DNA of 64,000 bases from Zerene cesonia (taxonomy: Eukaryota; Arthropoda; Insecta; Lepidoptera; Pieridae): the NCBI RefSeq assembly GCF_012273895.1, contig NC_052129.1, positions 1,426,001-1,490,000 of the forward strand, given 5' to 3'. Below, piece after piece: positions 36,901-51,900 of this stretch. The translations under genes and the position numbers were made by a program. The notes under the pieces were generated by a model. It was not told the origin of the DNA. It was given only the letters and a program-made list of their open reading frames with translations, and made no database searches. The first letter of the stretch is position 1. The number at the start of each line of letters is the position of its first letter.

Positions 36901-39900
36901 CTACGTACCAAATTTCATTGCAATCGGTTCAGCAGTTGTTGCGTGAAAGAGTACACACACGCACATCCTTACAAACTTTCGCGTGTTTCGTGTTTCTAGT
37001 TATTTTAAACTATATTTATTATTAAAAGAAACTTTAAACTTTAATTTCTTGTAGAATCAATTAATTTAAATTTTTACTTTAACGATAAATCATGCAAATA
37101 AACGTTTAGGAAGAAAAATTGTATTTCTTATATTACATATTTAACGTATGTTAATATATGTAATATAAGAAAATAAATAATATGAAGCTGAAGAATTTGT
37201 CTGATTGAATGCGCTAATCTCGGGAACTACTGGACCGTTGTTAAGATTTATATATAATAAAACATATTTTTTTCAGGTATCACATCATTCGACCTGGCGG
37301 CCACGGTCACCAGTCCGGGCGGTGTCTCCGAAGACGCCGAGATCCAGGAGGTAGAGGACGGCCTGTACTCCGTCCACTTCGTCCCCAAGGAGCTGGGCGT
37401 CCACACCGTGTCTGTGAAATACAGGGAGATTCACATTCCTGGTGAGTAGCGTCATAATACATCTTTGTTTAATTTAGTTAAAAATAAGCGACTTTTTCAT
37501 GTCAAAGCGGGCAACTGAGCTGGTGGTTCGGACGATGGTAGCTGATCACCCCACGTTATTCCATTTTGAGAAAATTTGGAAACTAGGCAGGATTTTAGAA
37601 TATCTTAATGAGCGTGTGAAAATAAAAAAATTTTAGAAAGAGTTTAACTAAGGCGTTATGGGCGAAGCCGCGGTCAAAAAGCTAGTTTTAAAAATGTTAA
37701 TATGTGTTCTCAATAATAGTCATCATCATCATCATCATCAGCCCACATATGTAACCACTGCTGGGACACAGGCCTCCTATGAGGGTTCAGGCCATAATCC
37801 ACCACGCTGGCCAAGTGCGGGTTGGCAGATGTCACATGTCGTCGAACTTTTGATTCTTGGACATGCCGGTTTCCTCACAATGTTATCCTTCACCGTCAAT
37901 AAAAAATAGTAACTTATTCTCATTATTATAGATTTTGGCAGGTGTAAACTGTCGTCTGTATTGTAGGAAATTTTCTTATCGAGGTCATTGTTATTTAAAA
38001 ATGCAATAATTGTGATAGGAATATATTGTATATGTTACTTACTGTATTCTCCTTACTTATATTATAAATGTATTTGTTTGTCGTTCACGCCGCAAACAAT
38101 TTTATATGATTTTATTGTCCTTTACCTAAATGTTGGAGATTTCAACTAGTATATTTTTTACCGCAGGAAAATATCACAATCTTATAGGAATTTCTATTGA
38201 ACTACACAGGCGAAACCGCGAGCGGAAAGCTGTAAAGCTGTAAAATATTATTTGCTTTGTGTCGAAATTTCCTAGTTGTTGTTAGGGTGCAAAGAACTAT
38301 CGAACGATGGAACACAACTACTTAATAATTGGAATATCTGGGGAAATTAATACGGTTATCCATGCTATGTATCAAGTACATAAGTTACTTTAATATATTG
38401 CTATGTTAAGAAATAAATTAAAACAATTATAGCATTTATAAGCCATATAAAGTTATCTATTTTGATAATATAATATAAGGATGACATATGAATGTTTTCT
38501 AATTATTACATATTCTTTTCTAAATTCACAAATTGTATGTAATTAAAATGTAATGCTGTTATTGCCTATAATTAATATATAGTAGAGCATGTATTGAGTA
38601 AACTATATTATATAGATAAATAGATTAGGACAGTTTGATAGTACCTACTTAGGTATATTGTAGTTAGAAAATTTAACATTCCTTAATGCGTGGTAGCCAT
38701 TTATTTCTATTTCAGTTGCATGATGTTTTCTTGACAAAAGCACAGGCACACAGACAGGCAAATATACACATTTATAATGCTAGTAGAGATTATATTTATA
38801 GTACAACTAGCTGCGGCCCTGATGTTTTACCCGCGTAAGTCTGTATCCCATAGGAATAACGCGATAATAAGTTGTCTACGTGTTATTCCAGTTGTCGAGC
38901 TATGTACCAAATTTCATTGCAATCGCTTCTGTACTTTTTGCGTGAAAGAGTAACAAACATACACATACGCATACATCCATCCTCACAAACTTTCGCATTT
39001 ATAATATTAGTACAATATCCAGTATACTCACCCCCATATATCTAATTACCAGGGAAGCACATTTACAAAAACATTTGGTAATCTTTTTTATTCTTCTAGG
39101 ATCACCCTTCCAATTCACCGTGGGGCCACTCCGCGACTCCGGGGCCCACTTGGTCAAGGCTGGGGGCACAGGCCTCGAGAGGGGCGAAGCCGGCCGCTTT
39201 AACGAGTTCAATGTATGGACCAGAGAGGCTGGTGCTGGACAACTCGCGATCTCCCTTGAGGGACCGAGTAAAGCTGAGATCGACTTCAAGGACAGAAAGG
39301 ATGGATCCTGCGACGTGTCGTATAAGGTTGATGAGCCTGGTAAGTGATTAGCTTTAGGTAGGGTTTGGCTGCCACTTTATGTAATATGTTTTGTTTCCAA
39401 ATTTGGTTGAACTGTATCTTGAGAAAGTAGACGAACTGGAAGTAAGTGAATATAAGAATAAGTCGAATCAATTTATTATGCGTTTGAAAACTAGCTCGAA
39501 TCGAAACTTGAATCTTTTGGACACCGAGTTATCAATTAATTTTACAGTTTTCTTCGTAAGTGTATTTAATAACGTTGTAAAGATCTTATGATACATAGTG
39601 AGTAAATGGCATTTGCAATGATTCCTCACTAACCGCTCAAGACGTAATCCAGTGCACTTTACTCGTACCAAATTTGAGCAAAAATTCCAACGTATTTAGG
39701 ACAATTCACACATGGCTTATAAATATATTTTACCCTTTAAGTCTCTATAAGAACGCGTTGAAAAACTGACGAATTATCACAAACATTAGTAAAAACTATA
39801 TCGTAAATTCAAGTAATCACTGGCTGAAATCGCGACAGCATCACTAAAAAAGTTAGCGGAAAAAAAGAAAATAAAAATTTAAAAATCGATCTGTCAAAAT

Positions 39901-42900
39901 GGCCCGCGGTATTTTGCCGCGTTCGTGGTCAAGGCAATGCGATTGGCCGCTCGATGGAGGGGCGTGGTTAGTATGGAACAAGTCAGTTTATTTATGAAGT
40001 GCATATGAGTGTTTATATGTTTTTTTACCGCTGAGTTCTGTATGGAACCGCGGGGTGGATGCCATTTGACTTGCTAAGTCCGATGTGGACACGATAAGGC
40101 TGCGTGAATTATACGGTTATTTTGCATTTATGTTGACATGATTAATACTTAAAATATACCATTAAATTTTCTGTTTAACTGTCACGGTGTGGATGGATAG
40201 TGCACACAACTGTCGTAACAAGAAGTTTACAACTATTTTATCTAGCTAACTTTCATAGTAGGTATATCTTCTAATACTGGCTTATCCTATCTTAGAGAGA
40301 CGGCAGGTCTATTATCTTGTTAATGTTATATCTGGGTCTGCTTCAAATAGGAACGTAAGTACGTTAAATAAATTTGAGATATTATATGCGTTTATCCAAA
40401 AATTGTATGTTATGTATACAATATATGCATGTATGCATGTAAATTACTTTAATTTGAGTACTTTATTCGAGTTCAAAATCACTTTCGCTTTTATATTTGA
40501 ATATTGTGTACATGTTTATTAATTTCACAGTACACCTAAACAAGGGGGCCTAAAAACGACGAAACAGAAATCAGAGCAGGATAGATAAAAAAAAATTATA
40601 GTAATAATTAAGAAATAAATGAATCAAAAAGCACTAATGTCCCGTGTACACCTAATGTAAAACGGTGTTTCGCTATATTCTTACTTTAAATAACTCGCAA
40701 AAGCTATAAACAATATAACTTGTAGATTATGCAAATATCATTCAATTATGGCGTCATTTGTTAACGTCATCTGTACGGAATCGCAATTTAATGTTGGCAA
40801 ATAAACAAATTCCTTGGTTGGATCTATTTACATATTTTGTGCCATAATTACCCTAGTGGGGGATATAGTTATGGCTCACTAGCTAGACGCCTTGGTTCGT
40901 CTGTGAATTACATTTTCGAAAATATTAAATTCTCATTTGAGATCAGACTTTACTGTGTATCATTAAAAAGAATATACGTTTAAATTAATGCCAAATATGT
41001 TTAAGTTATAGTGGCCAATATAGTTCACCAAGAAATTAATCTGAAACGTAATCAAATATGTAATAGGTCATTTATTTTGCAATGTAAAAACGGTAAAAGA
41101 AAAGATATTTTGATAGTGAAGAGAATAAAACGAATCTTCGAATATAAAATCAATTTACATTCACTGCGCTGTTACACCAACTTTTATAATTAACATTGCT
41201 TACGTAATTTGGACACAAAGACGGATACCTATAAAGAGATTGTAATAAAGTTATTTTTTTATTAATTTATGCAACAATTTGAAGAATATTTTCTTATAAG
41301 ACTGCCTGTCGGACACAAATCTTGTTTCTTATTTAGAGTAAATCATAACAAATAACCACATAAATATGACGTATTCAACAGAAATAGAAGTGATAGAAGG
41401 AAAATAGGGTTGAATGATTAAAGAAAAATCGACTTTGTATTCGTCATGCATTAGAATGTAAATAGTTAATTAATAAATATAGGTATACCAACTTTTCAGC
41501 TAATCTTAATCTAAAAGGCAAAAGAATCTCAATCAAAACAAATCTCTAAACTTCGATGTAGATTGCAGGTATTTAATAAGAAAGGATTTGATGAATTCTT
41601 TCCCCAAGGGGATTAAATAGAGTTTGTACCACGATAATTTATCTTGACCACACGAGCGAAGCCATTTGTTTAGCACGTTATAACATCAAACCTCAACGTT
41701 GTGCACTTCAATCGATAAAACCAACGAAGCCGAAAGCATTGACCAACCGTTCCAATATATTTCATTATCTTACGTCCATTACCGGCAAAAACGTTGCCAA
41801 AACGTAGAATAACAAATAGTGCAACAACAGTCGTCGACACGATAAAAAACGTCGCAGACGAAACAAGTTTAACGACCCTTTGTCCCACAAACAAACAGCG
41901 CAACTTAAGTCATTATTCACTTAGATAACTCGGAAATTTTTCTAATACACTTATGAAGATCCGCCATCAGTAAAAAGGTGCGCTTTCTTTGTCGGATGCT
42001 CGGCGAATTTTTTCAGCGTCCCATAACAATGGGCCGGGACAAATTCTGCTCAGAGCCGGGATTCCTTTCCTTTGGTGTTTAGAAGTCATTTTAATTGACT
42101 GGCACGGTGCGTATGGAAAAAAATAACTGTTTAGGAAGCAGACAACGCGCTATGATGGAATTTTGGATTGGAAATTTGGGTAGTAAATGTTTACGGGTAT
42201 AGTAAGATGGTGGTGCAAAAAGGATTCCAGTATGTTAAGGGTATCGGTTGTGGCTATTAGAATGCGAACGTTTGTTATGTTGATACGCTTACACTGCTCA
42301 ACAAAAGGTAATGGATTTTTGGAACGATCGAGAGGTATTTTGGTCGATGTTTGAGATGCACTTTTTAAATCGTGTTAGTTTAAAATTAACTCAATTAAAC
42401 TTAGTAAAAAATCTCTAGATAAATAAAGAATTAGGTAAAAAATCTCTAGATATATAAAATTCTCGTGTCACAATATTACATACTATACTCCTCTAAAACA
42501 GCTGCACCGATTTTTATGAAATTTTCTGTGTATGTCGGGTAGGTTTCAGAATCGGCCAACATCTAATTTTTATATCATGATAAGACTAAGGAACAGAACA
42601 CCGAACAACGCTTTCCGTATCAGCTAGTAATATATACTTACTTGCGTTTTTCAAATTGATATCTATATTTAAAAAATAAAGCTGAAGAGTTTGCTTGTTT
42701 GTTTGAACGCATTAATCTCAGGAACTACTGGTCCGATTTTAAAAGCTATTATAGGCTACATATGTATCACGGGCGAAGCCGAGGCAGACCGCTAGTATAA
42801 TATATGTTGACTTCAAATGGTTATGTTGAATATTAATAAGTTTAATATGTTTTTCCAGTATGGTATAATATATTTATATAAAGTGACATTCGGGATGACA

Positions 42901-45900
42901 CGTAACTCAATGTCAATTCAAATATATAGTTATTTAGACGTTATGATGGTATAAATAAACTGACATACATGCATAATGCATATACATTAACACTGAAAAC
43001 AGGTATTTTTCATATAATTTTGAAAATAAAATGTATAAAACTAGAAAATAATTTATGACTTCATATAGAATTAAGAAAAACAAGGGAAATTAACATAGCT
43101 AAACATGTGTTAGTGAAAACACCTGCGATTTGCTAAAAATATCTCTATCACGTTTTTACTTGCACGGGTCATCGAACCCGTAACCTGTCACCACTGCTGC
43201 ATACTGCCTACATCATTATTTGTATTATACGTTTATATTAATCTAGGTTTAAACCTCTGTTAAAACCGTAGCAACTAACATGATTTTTAAATAATACAGT
43301 CCTGCTAATATTATCAATGCGAAAGTTTGTAAGGATGTGTGTGTGTTTGTTGCTCTTTCACGCAAAAACTGCTAAACCGATTGCAATGATATTTGGTACG
43401 TAGACAGCTCAACAACTGGAATATGATATAGGCAACTTTTTATCCCGATATTCCTAGGGGATACGGACTTACATGGGTGAAACCGCGGGGCGCAGCTAAT
43501 TACAAATATATCTATGATTGAAAAAGGATAACAAAATTAGTGATATCTCAGAATTGAACTTAGTTTGTTTTCAGAGTTCCATTTTTGCAAATTAATTGTG
43601 TATTATTGCGTCTATTAGGGTATATTAATGGCTGAATAATTAAGTCTTTTATACATAAATATCTATGTATCCAAAATATATGAGTGGCACAGATTAATAA
43701 ATACTCACAATGTAAACTTGGGTGTTTCTGCTATACATATTCTACGAATGAAGCTGTTACTTATTGTTTTCATTTCATGAAATATGTAGGTACGTGGTGC
43801 ATGACTGTTAGCATGATGCATCATCAGTCTATATATGTTCCCACTGCTGGGACACAGGCCTCCTATGAGGGTTCAGTTCATAATCCACCACGCTGGCCAA
43901 GTGCGGGTTGGCAGATGTCACATGTCGTCTAACTTTTGAATCTTGGACATGCCGCTTTCCTCACGATGTTTTCCTTCACCGTTTTAAGCAGTGATCCACG
44001 TGTGCAGATAAATTGAAAAATCTATTTATTTCCTGCACGCTCGCCCGGTCTCGAACCTCGACTTATCGATTTTGAAGTCCGAGGATCTCACCACTGAGCC
44101 ACCATGCGTGAGTTTTACGTAATATGTTTTGAAATTAAATAGTTTTGGTGTATAAGCTACGACTGTTACATTAAATCAAAATGAAGCGAATCATACATAA
44201 CTGTACTAACTTCGTCTATTTAATTACTGTGGTTTAATTTGATTAAGGCATTCAACTCTGCAAAGTTCAGTATAACAGATAATATAATACAATGGTACAA
44301 CGAATGAATGAATGAATATTCTTTATAGTGATACAAAAATACATTAAAGCCGAAAAAAAAAATTAAGACAAATAGAGAAAGGCGTATAGCCAGGTAGCGA
44401 CCTCTACCAGGTAACCCTTACAATCTTCTAATATATAAAATTCTCGTGTCACAGTTTTCGTTGCCATACTCCTCCGAAACGGTTTGACCGATTTTGATGA
44501 AATTCTTTGTGCTTATCCGGTATGAGAATCGGCCATCATCTATTTTTCATACCCCTAAATGATAAAAGTAAGGCAGAACAGCGTTAGCCGGGTGCAGCTA
44601 GTAAATATATATGTATCAAGACATAGATTCAGAAACCTTCTATCTAAACTACCGTTTAACCACTGGTTATTGTTACAAAGTGTACTGTGACACTCAGCCC
44701 ACTAATAAATGAAAAAGCCGAAACGCATTTTTTGCACAATCAGCAAGAACACGTTAAAAAAAGGACACTCGAAATGTAAATCCACAACAACAACAATATG
44801 CCTACCGCGTTGTTTGTTGCAAACGGCGAAGTGTGAGCGCCGATCATTTTAACCGATTCCGTATGTATATAAGTGGTAATTTGTGTGATATATAAGATAG
44901 CTAATTCATTTATAAATGAAAGCTCATTGATTTAAAATGAGTATGAATGTGTAGAAGCGAAAATATTCGCCTTGGGCATTTGAACTTGTCCATATTTTGT
45001 GTTTTTCTTTTTATTTTAAACTAATATATATTACTAGCAAACCCAGCGAACTCCGTTTCGCCACCAGATGGCTGTATGTAAAAAATTATTTTCCCGCTTT
45101 TTTGTTCAAATTTTTCCTGAATTTTCTTTGCTATAAACCACACGGAGCCCAAGATCTTTCCAACGAATGAAAAACCGTGGAAATTGGTTCGTGCGTTCTG
45201 GAGTTATAGCGTCAGGAAGGAAAACCCGACTTATTTTTATATAGTAGATTATTCAGGTGTAGTATTGCAGTAATACGTAGGTTTATAGTGAACTAGTTGA
45301 TGCTCGCAGCTTCGCCCCCGCGGTCCTAATAAATATTCATGGTACAAACTTTCATACCCTATTTTATCTCATTGGGGGTAGAATTTATAAAAATCCTTTC
45401 TTAGCGGATGCCTACGTCATAACATCTGTCTGCATGCCGAATTTCAGCCCTATCCGTCTAGTGGTTTGGGCTGCGCGTTGATAGATCACTATGTCAGTCA
45501 GTCATTCAGTCACCTTTGAGTATCCTACTTCCTACTAATATTATAATCCTATCCTACTATAATATTATAAATGCGAAAGTTTGTAAGGATGTGTGTGTGT
45601 TTGTTGCTCTTTCACGCAAAAACTGCTGAATTGATTGCGATTGCAATGAAATTTGGTACTTAGATAGCTGGACATCTGGAATAACATATAGGCCACTTTT
45701 TATCTCGATATTCCTACGGGATACGGACTTACGCGGGTGAAACCGCGGGGCGCAGCTAGTTATATGTATATAAAGATAGATCATGACTCGTGGTCTTAAA
45801 GCGATATATAGATTTAAAGGATCTCTAAAAATAACGCAAAATTTAAATTTCGCAGCGACTCGAAGAAGAATTATTATCCATCGTTAGTGGCTCATCACGA

Positions 45901-48900
45901 TTGACAGTTTCTCCCCGAAAAACAGTTTTTATATTCTAATGAAGTTTTTGTACGTGTTTTTTTCGCATTTTCAACGAGTTTTTAGATCGATGCAAATAGC
46001 GTCGGTACTTTGGTGGATTAGTAAGTTATATCGTTTGATCTGTTATTGATGAAGCAACTACTTACCAGGTGCGTGTTATTTGGGATATTTATGGGAGACA
46101 CAGTTTCCGTGTGTTTTGTCTTTGGATGGATAAATTGATCATATTACTAAAAATAAGCGTGGAGTAAAAAACTGTGTGGATTCGATGTGGTTATCTTCCG
46201 TTTTTGGAAATGGTGGTTAATGTTAAAAGTTTTATGACGATATAAAAGTCCTTCTATAAGATGTGTTATTGAATAAATAAATGTTTGAGTTCCAGCCGGA
46301 TTATGGACTAAACTCTCATAGGAGGCCTGTGTCCCAGCAGTGGGAACATATATGTGCTGAGTTTGATATAATTTTGATTAACATTGAACTTCTTACTGTG
46401 GGCTACCACACGAGTAAAACCACGGGATGAAACTGGTTATTCATATAATAAGCTAATGTAACGAAATTTAATTATTATATCTTATAATTATTAAATCGAT
46501 ATTCCTCTCAAGTGGAGTATTATTTGTAGGTGATACAATAATAGGTTTGTTAATTTGACATCTAAACACCCTGGCACTACAGCAGAAACGCAATTAACTT
46601 TATAGATATACTAGCTGCGTCCCACGGTTTCACCCGCGTAGGTCCGTATCCCGTAGGAATATCGGGATAAATAGTTGCCTATATGTTATTCCAGTTGTCC
46701 AGCTGTCTACGTACCAAATTTAATTGCAATCGGTTCAGTAGCTTTTGCGTGAAAGAGCAACAAACACACACACATCCTCACAAACTTTCGCATTGATGAT
46801 ATAAGCAGAATTTAATTTTATAATATCGATTAAAGTATTCACCAAACCATGATAATAAGAGAATATAGCTTATCAGCTTAGTTGTCTATATTTATAAAAA
46901 TGTTGTATTATCTCTGTTTTAATTTTGAATTGAAACAATTTTCTTTTAATTTATAAGTAAAGTCAACTGAATAAGGTCATGTTATAACATTAACATTAAC
47001 AAGAATTAAAATTTTGCGTATAAAGATCTATTTAACCGACGTTCCCAAAGACGTAAAAGGCTGTTAAATTGACTGTTTCTGTTTCTCGATAGCTCCGTCA
47101 GTTTTCAACCGTTATTCGTAATTCATTTTGTGTTTCTTATTTGTTAATTTTATTAATTGTCATTTGGTCACATCAAAGAAACTGGAGTCGTACTTTAGTT
47201 AGGGTGACCTTTTCTAGAGAATTAATTTAGTAAAATTTTTATTATTTATTTAAAATTACACACACATCATAGATTGAGAGGACATTGAACATATTAGTGA
47301 CTAGCGATCCGCCCCGGCTTCGCCCGTGATACATGTATAGCCTTCCTCAATAAATGGGCTATTTAACACTGAAAGAATTATCCAAATTTTTGTTCCTGAG
47401 ATTAGTGCATTCAAACAAACAAACAAACAAACTCTTCAACTTTAAAATATTAAGTATAGATTGCATAATTTTTTGTGTTCAGATCCCAATGCAATAAAAA
47501 TGTACAGTTATTATTCACATAATAAAATAATTATTTTTGTAGTTAATTTTGTATATTATAATAACAATCTCCTCCAGGTGAATACCGTATTGGCTTGAAA
47601 TTCAACGAGCAGCACATCCCAGACTCTCCATTCAAAGTGTACATCAGTCCAGCGGTGGGAGACGCTCACCTCCTGGAGGTGGCGCAGTTCCCTGACTCGG
47701 CGCAAGTGGACAAACCAACCCAGTTCTACATCAGGCTGAATGGTGCTAAGGGACAATTGAGTGGCACTGTGAGTATGGAGTTTTATTAGGTTGTGATGTT
47801 CGCGCTTATTACAAGATTTAAGATAAATATAGCGCTCCGCCTTGGCTTCGCTCGTGGTATATACAGCCTGAAGATGCAGCTTTGAATAAGTCTAGTAGTT
47901 TTCGTGTAACAACATTGCAAACGTAACAAAAATAAAAATGTTTCCTCTTTATAACATGAGCTTAGATTATGCTGTAAAATAAATATAGAAACGTCTATTG
48001 TTTCTCATACCGTGGACTCTTGACATACCTACATAACAAGTTACTTACATCTCATAAGGAAGCAAAATGCTGCAGTTTACTTCAAGTCTAAACTATTGTT
48101 GTGAAAAGCTTGTATCAGACAGTACTGGTCTTCAGATGCCCTTCATGAAATCACCATCCTACTCGGTGAAAGCTTTCTTAGTTTTTATGGATTTCAAATT
48201 ACACCTTTTATCTACAGAATATATGAAACATACATCATATTGTTGGTAGGTGATATAGTTAAAAAATATATATAAAATACTATCTGTAAGTAGGGTAGAG
48301 TAAAAAGTAGCCTATATGCTAATCCAGACTATAATTTATATCTGTACCAAACTTCATACAGATACAACAAGCGGTTTTCGCCTAAAAGACTAACATACAT
48401 CCACACTTACAAGCTTTCCCGTTTTCACTTGCACGATCTAACGTCTTTATTTGTAAAGCATCACGCCATCAATAAATCTATCGAAACGAGAGGCGAGTTA
48501 TTCTTGTGACGTACTCCTGTACAAAGGTTTATCCCAAATATTAAATATGAACGTTGAATCCCTCACCAATGCCCGATGGACAACTGGCAGTGTAACATGG
48601 GGTCAGTGATTTATTGTGTGAACATGATTTTGTATGGTATCCTTTATCTTTGCCCACAGATAAGTTGTATTCATAGATTTTACGGCTGTTTGTTGATAGT
48701 GCGAAATTTCATCGCTTAATGCTTTTTAAACCGATTTCGAAAAGAAGATTTTCAATTTGATTGTATTTCTTTTTCTGTTTTGTTAGAACTTTAGAATGGC
48801 TGAACCGATTTTGGTAATTATTTTTTACTAAAAAGGGCACAGAACCTTTTTAAATTAGTCTAGATCTCACAATTTTAAGGTTTAGTAGTTTGTTAAATAT

Positions 48901-51900
48901 AAATCCTACTAATATTATTAATGCGAAAGTTTGTAAGGATATGTGTGTGTTTGTTGCTCTTTCACGCAAAAACTGCTGAACCGATTGCAATGAAATTTGG
49001 TACGTAGATAGCTGGACAACTAGAATAACATATAGGCAACTTTTTATCCCGATATTCCTACGGGATACGGACTTACGCGGGTGAAACCGCGGGGCGCAGC
49101 TAGTATTTTTAGAAATTAATGCACACAGAGTTTCTTTTCTGCTTTTCTCTGTAGAAACTGCCTTCCGAACGGGTGCTAAATGTTTATGTGTAATTTAATA
49201 TATTTATTTTCATTTATAATTAATTCATAATTTTAAAATTCAAAAACGCTTCTCAAGGAAATTCAGTTGAATGAATAAGTCTTTTGAGAGTTGGTTTCGT
49301 TTGCGTGATTCTTGTAGTTTCTGTTCTATTACTGACGATATGACTAATCTATCTCTAGTTCAGATTTCATCCAGATCCTTTGAACCGTTCTTGCGCGATA
49401 GATAAATATGCATTCTTACACTTATTACTAACAGTGGTTAAATCAGTCGTTTTTATTAATCTAGAATGAACAAGAAACCATGCAATTTGTAATAATCCAG
49501 CTGGCAACATTTCAAATATCACAATATTAGTACAAGTGTGCCAAAAAGTATTTAATTTTAGTACAGTTTCATTTAATATTTAGAAAGTTTTTATGTAAAT
49601 TGAATATAACTAATAATATAATACTAGCTCTTCGCAGCGTCTTCGTCCGAGTTGTCAAATATAATAAACCATGGAAGTTATATCTTTTCCCTACATATAT
49701 TGTCACTCTCTAGCCTTCTTTTTCTCCTTTTACTACTTACAGACACAAAAATAATATGAGTCCGTTGCGACCTGAAAGAGGGACAAACATATTTTCGCAT
49801 TTATAATATTAGTAAGGATTAACGAATAGAATTCTTTAAGTAGTAATGAACTATGTTATTACAGCTACTATGTGTAGATTTTTCAGCATTTTCATAATGA
49901 TAAATATTCGAATAAAACATAATACAATTTCAAAATTTATGCTCGTGTGGCTTTCTTTATTTTACCTCCCACTTATCGCCTTACTTACCACCTTACTAAC
50001 AACTTAACTAACTACCTTACTAACCACCTTGCTAACCGCTAACAAACTCGGATCACAAAAAAGTGAGCCCACGCGAACTCAATATCAACTCTTCAATATT
50101 CCAAAGGCGATATTCCCAACTTATTTTCCCATCAGTCCACTTCTGCCCAGTTGCGTCCAACGCGGGTATTTGTAAAAAATGCAATAAAACAAGAGCACGT
50201 GACGCCCGTAACTCACATTTTCATGAGCGGTGAATGGGAGATGCGTTATTAAAATTAATATGGCAACACTTGGCCAGCGTTATTTATAAGAGCTGCGGAT
50301 TTTCTTGGACGGACACGATGTTATTTGAGGATGGGTTTGCTAGGGTGTTCTTTGTATGTGAAATTTATTCATTAATGCCAAAATTAACTAATATGCAATA
50401 ATTTCGTTGAGTAACGTATATGTTATGACATTCAAAAATCAAATAATGGAATCACGGTTTTACGTATTCAATGACATCTTTTTGAATTACTCCAATACAT
50501 GTAAATTTCACGTATTTTTACGGCAATTATATGTTTATTATATAATAATTTTTTTTATGAAATATACGTGTGTTGTTTTAGTAAATAATACGTTTATTGA
50601 TATAATTGTTAACTATTATATCTTTGAATAATTATATCTCACTTAAATTAAAAATGATTTCGTGTGATCACATCCACGGTTTTTAAATTTAAACTCGAAA
50701 AGCGTATAATAAATCACAAAATTTAACCTCCATATAAACGTATCTTTATAATTAATTATAGTAATAATAAATTTAAACCAACCTAACTATATTATACTCA
50801 AATTTAAGGTCATCCTCAAGGTGACTGTACTGCATTAAATAATAATTAATCGTAATTAATTTACCTGTCTCTAATTGCCATATTATTAAAACTCTGTTTT
50901 TTTATTTTAACCTCAAACTTAAGTACTTAATACTCATTGGTACTTCTCTTAGGACTTCCTCTAAAAGAGAAAGAAGATATCCTATAGGATATAGGAAATT
51001 AAGGGAGTCTAATTTGACAATGCCTTGATCTTAACAGTACGCTGCTTAAACTTATACCGCTCTACTGCATATTTAATTAATGAAAAACTATTTGTAATTG
51101 ACGTTCCCAAATTGTAAATTGAATACGACGGCATTTTTTTAGTTTGTTGGTTAACTACGTAGATTTTCAATAGTGTGGCGTGATTCTTTGTGTTTGATAT
51201 GATATTGGTTTCATTTTAGAATTTTTTGTGTTATCCCCCCCTCCTACGGACGTTGGTAACGCTTTTTAAAACACTTCTGTATAAATAAATAAAAACTAGG
51301 AGTCTGACTACTCATTGTAGTCCCCTAAGGATTAGCCATCTACCTTATTTATTTCCACATCTAAATGCGTTCTTTTACCATCAGGTAAATGAATGCATGT
51401 TTGCATTCTTAAATAGGCTTTGTTAGTTGATACAAGTAACAATAAAAGTTATATTCCTAGTGGTACAGTAGTTGAGGATGTCTATATACGTTCTAGGTTT
51501 GATACCCAGTGCAGATTGGCAAAAATTTCTCTGGTAAGGCGTAAGTTTTACTAATGTCAGAGGTGAAGGTACAGCATTAATAGCAATTCTCATCTGTATG
51601 AAATTTGTTTTAAAGATAGTTCAGCATATACACTACTTTTTCCTCCGACACCACGTGTATGAGAAGCATCAAGCATCAGAGCATTAATTACCTGAATTAT
51701 TTATCAATCTATAAGTATCTTCTGGAATACTTTAATTCTTAGTAACTTTGCTCTGGATATATAAATTCTCTCCATTTTCCAGGTGGTGTCGCCAACAGGC
51801 AAGACGGATGACTGCTTCATCCAGAACATTGATGGAGACCAGTACTCCATAAGGTTCATGCCCCGGGAGAACGGGGTACACAACATCAATGTTAAATTCA

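Larger units (their letters stand above)
39340..43290. promoter_or_regulatory. Large filamin intron 11, repeat-poor 5' half, candidate regulatory DNA
   Basis: The 8.2-kb intron between exons 11 and 12 is mostly free of repeats up to about 42430. Two patches are GC-richer than the rest: 39890-40110, with gattggccg (inverted CCAAT) and ggggcgtgg (GC/KLF-like box) close together, and 41640-42130, with cccataacaatggg (a hairpin containing a Sox-like AACAATGG). These are motif resemblances only. No exon was recognised. Confidence 0.3.

Noticed and set aside
37658..37909. Frame with a run of histidines
   Set aside because: It is the ATC tract and body of an inverted SINE read in one frame.
41670..41903. 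Minus-strand frame of 77 codons with a hydrophobic start
   Set aside because: No splice signals or recognisable domain. The surrounding composition fits non-coding intronic DNA.
50407..50631. Plus-strand frame of 74 codons
   Set aside because: Rich in Phe/Ile/Tyr/Asn from AT-rich sequence, with no filamin similarity and no acceptor.
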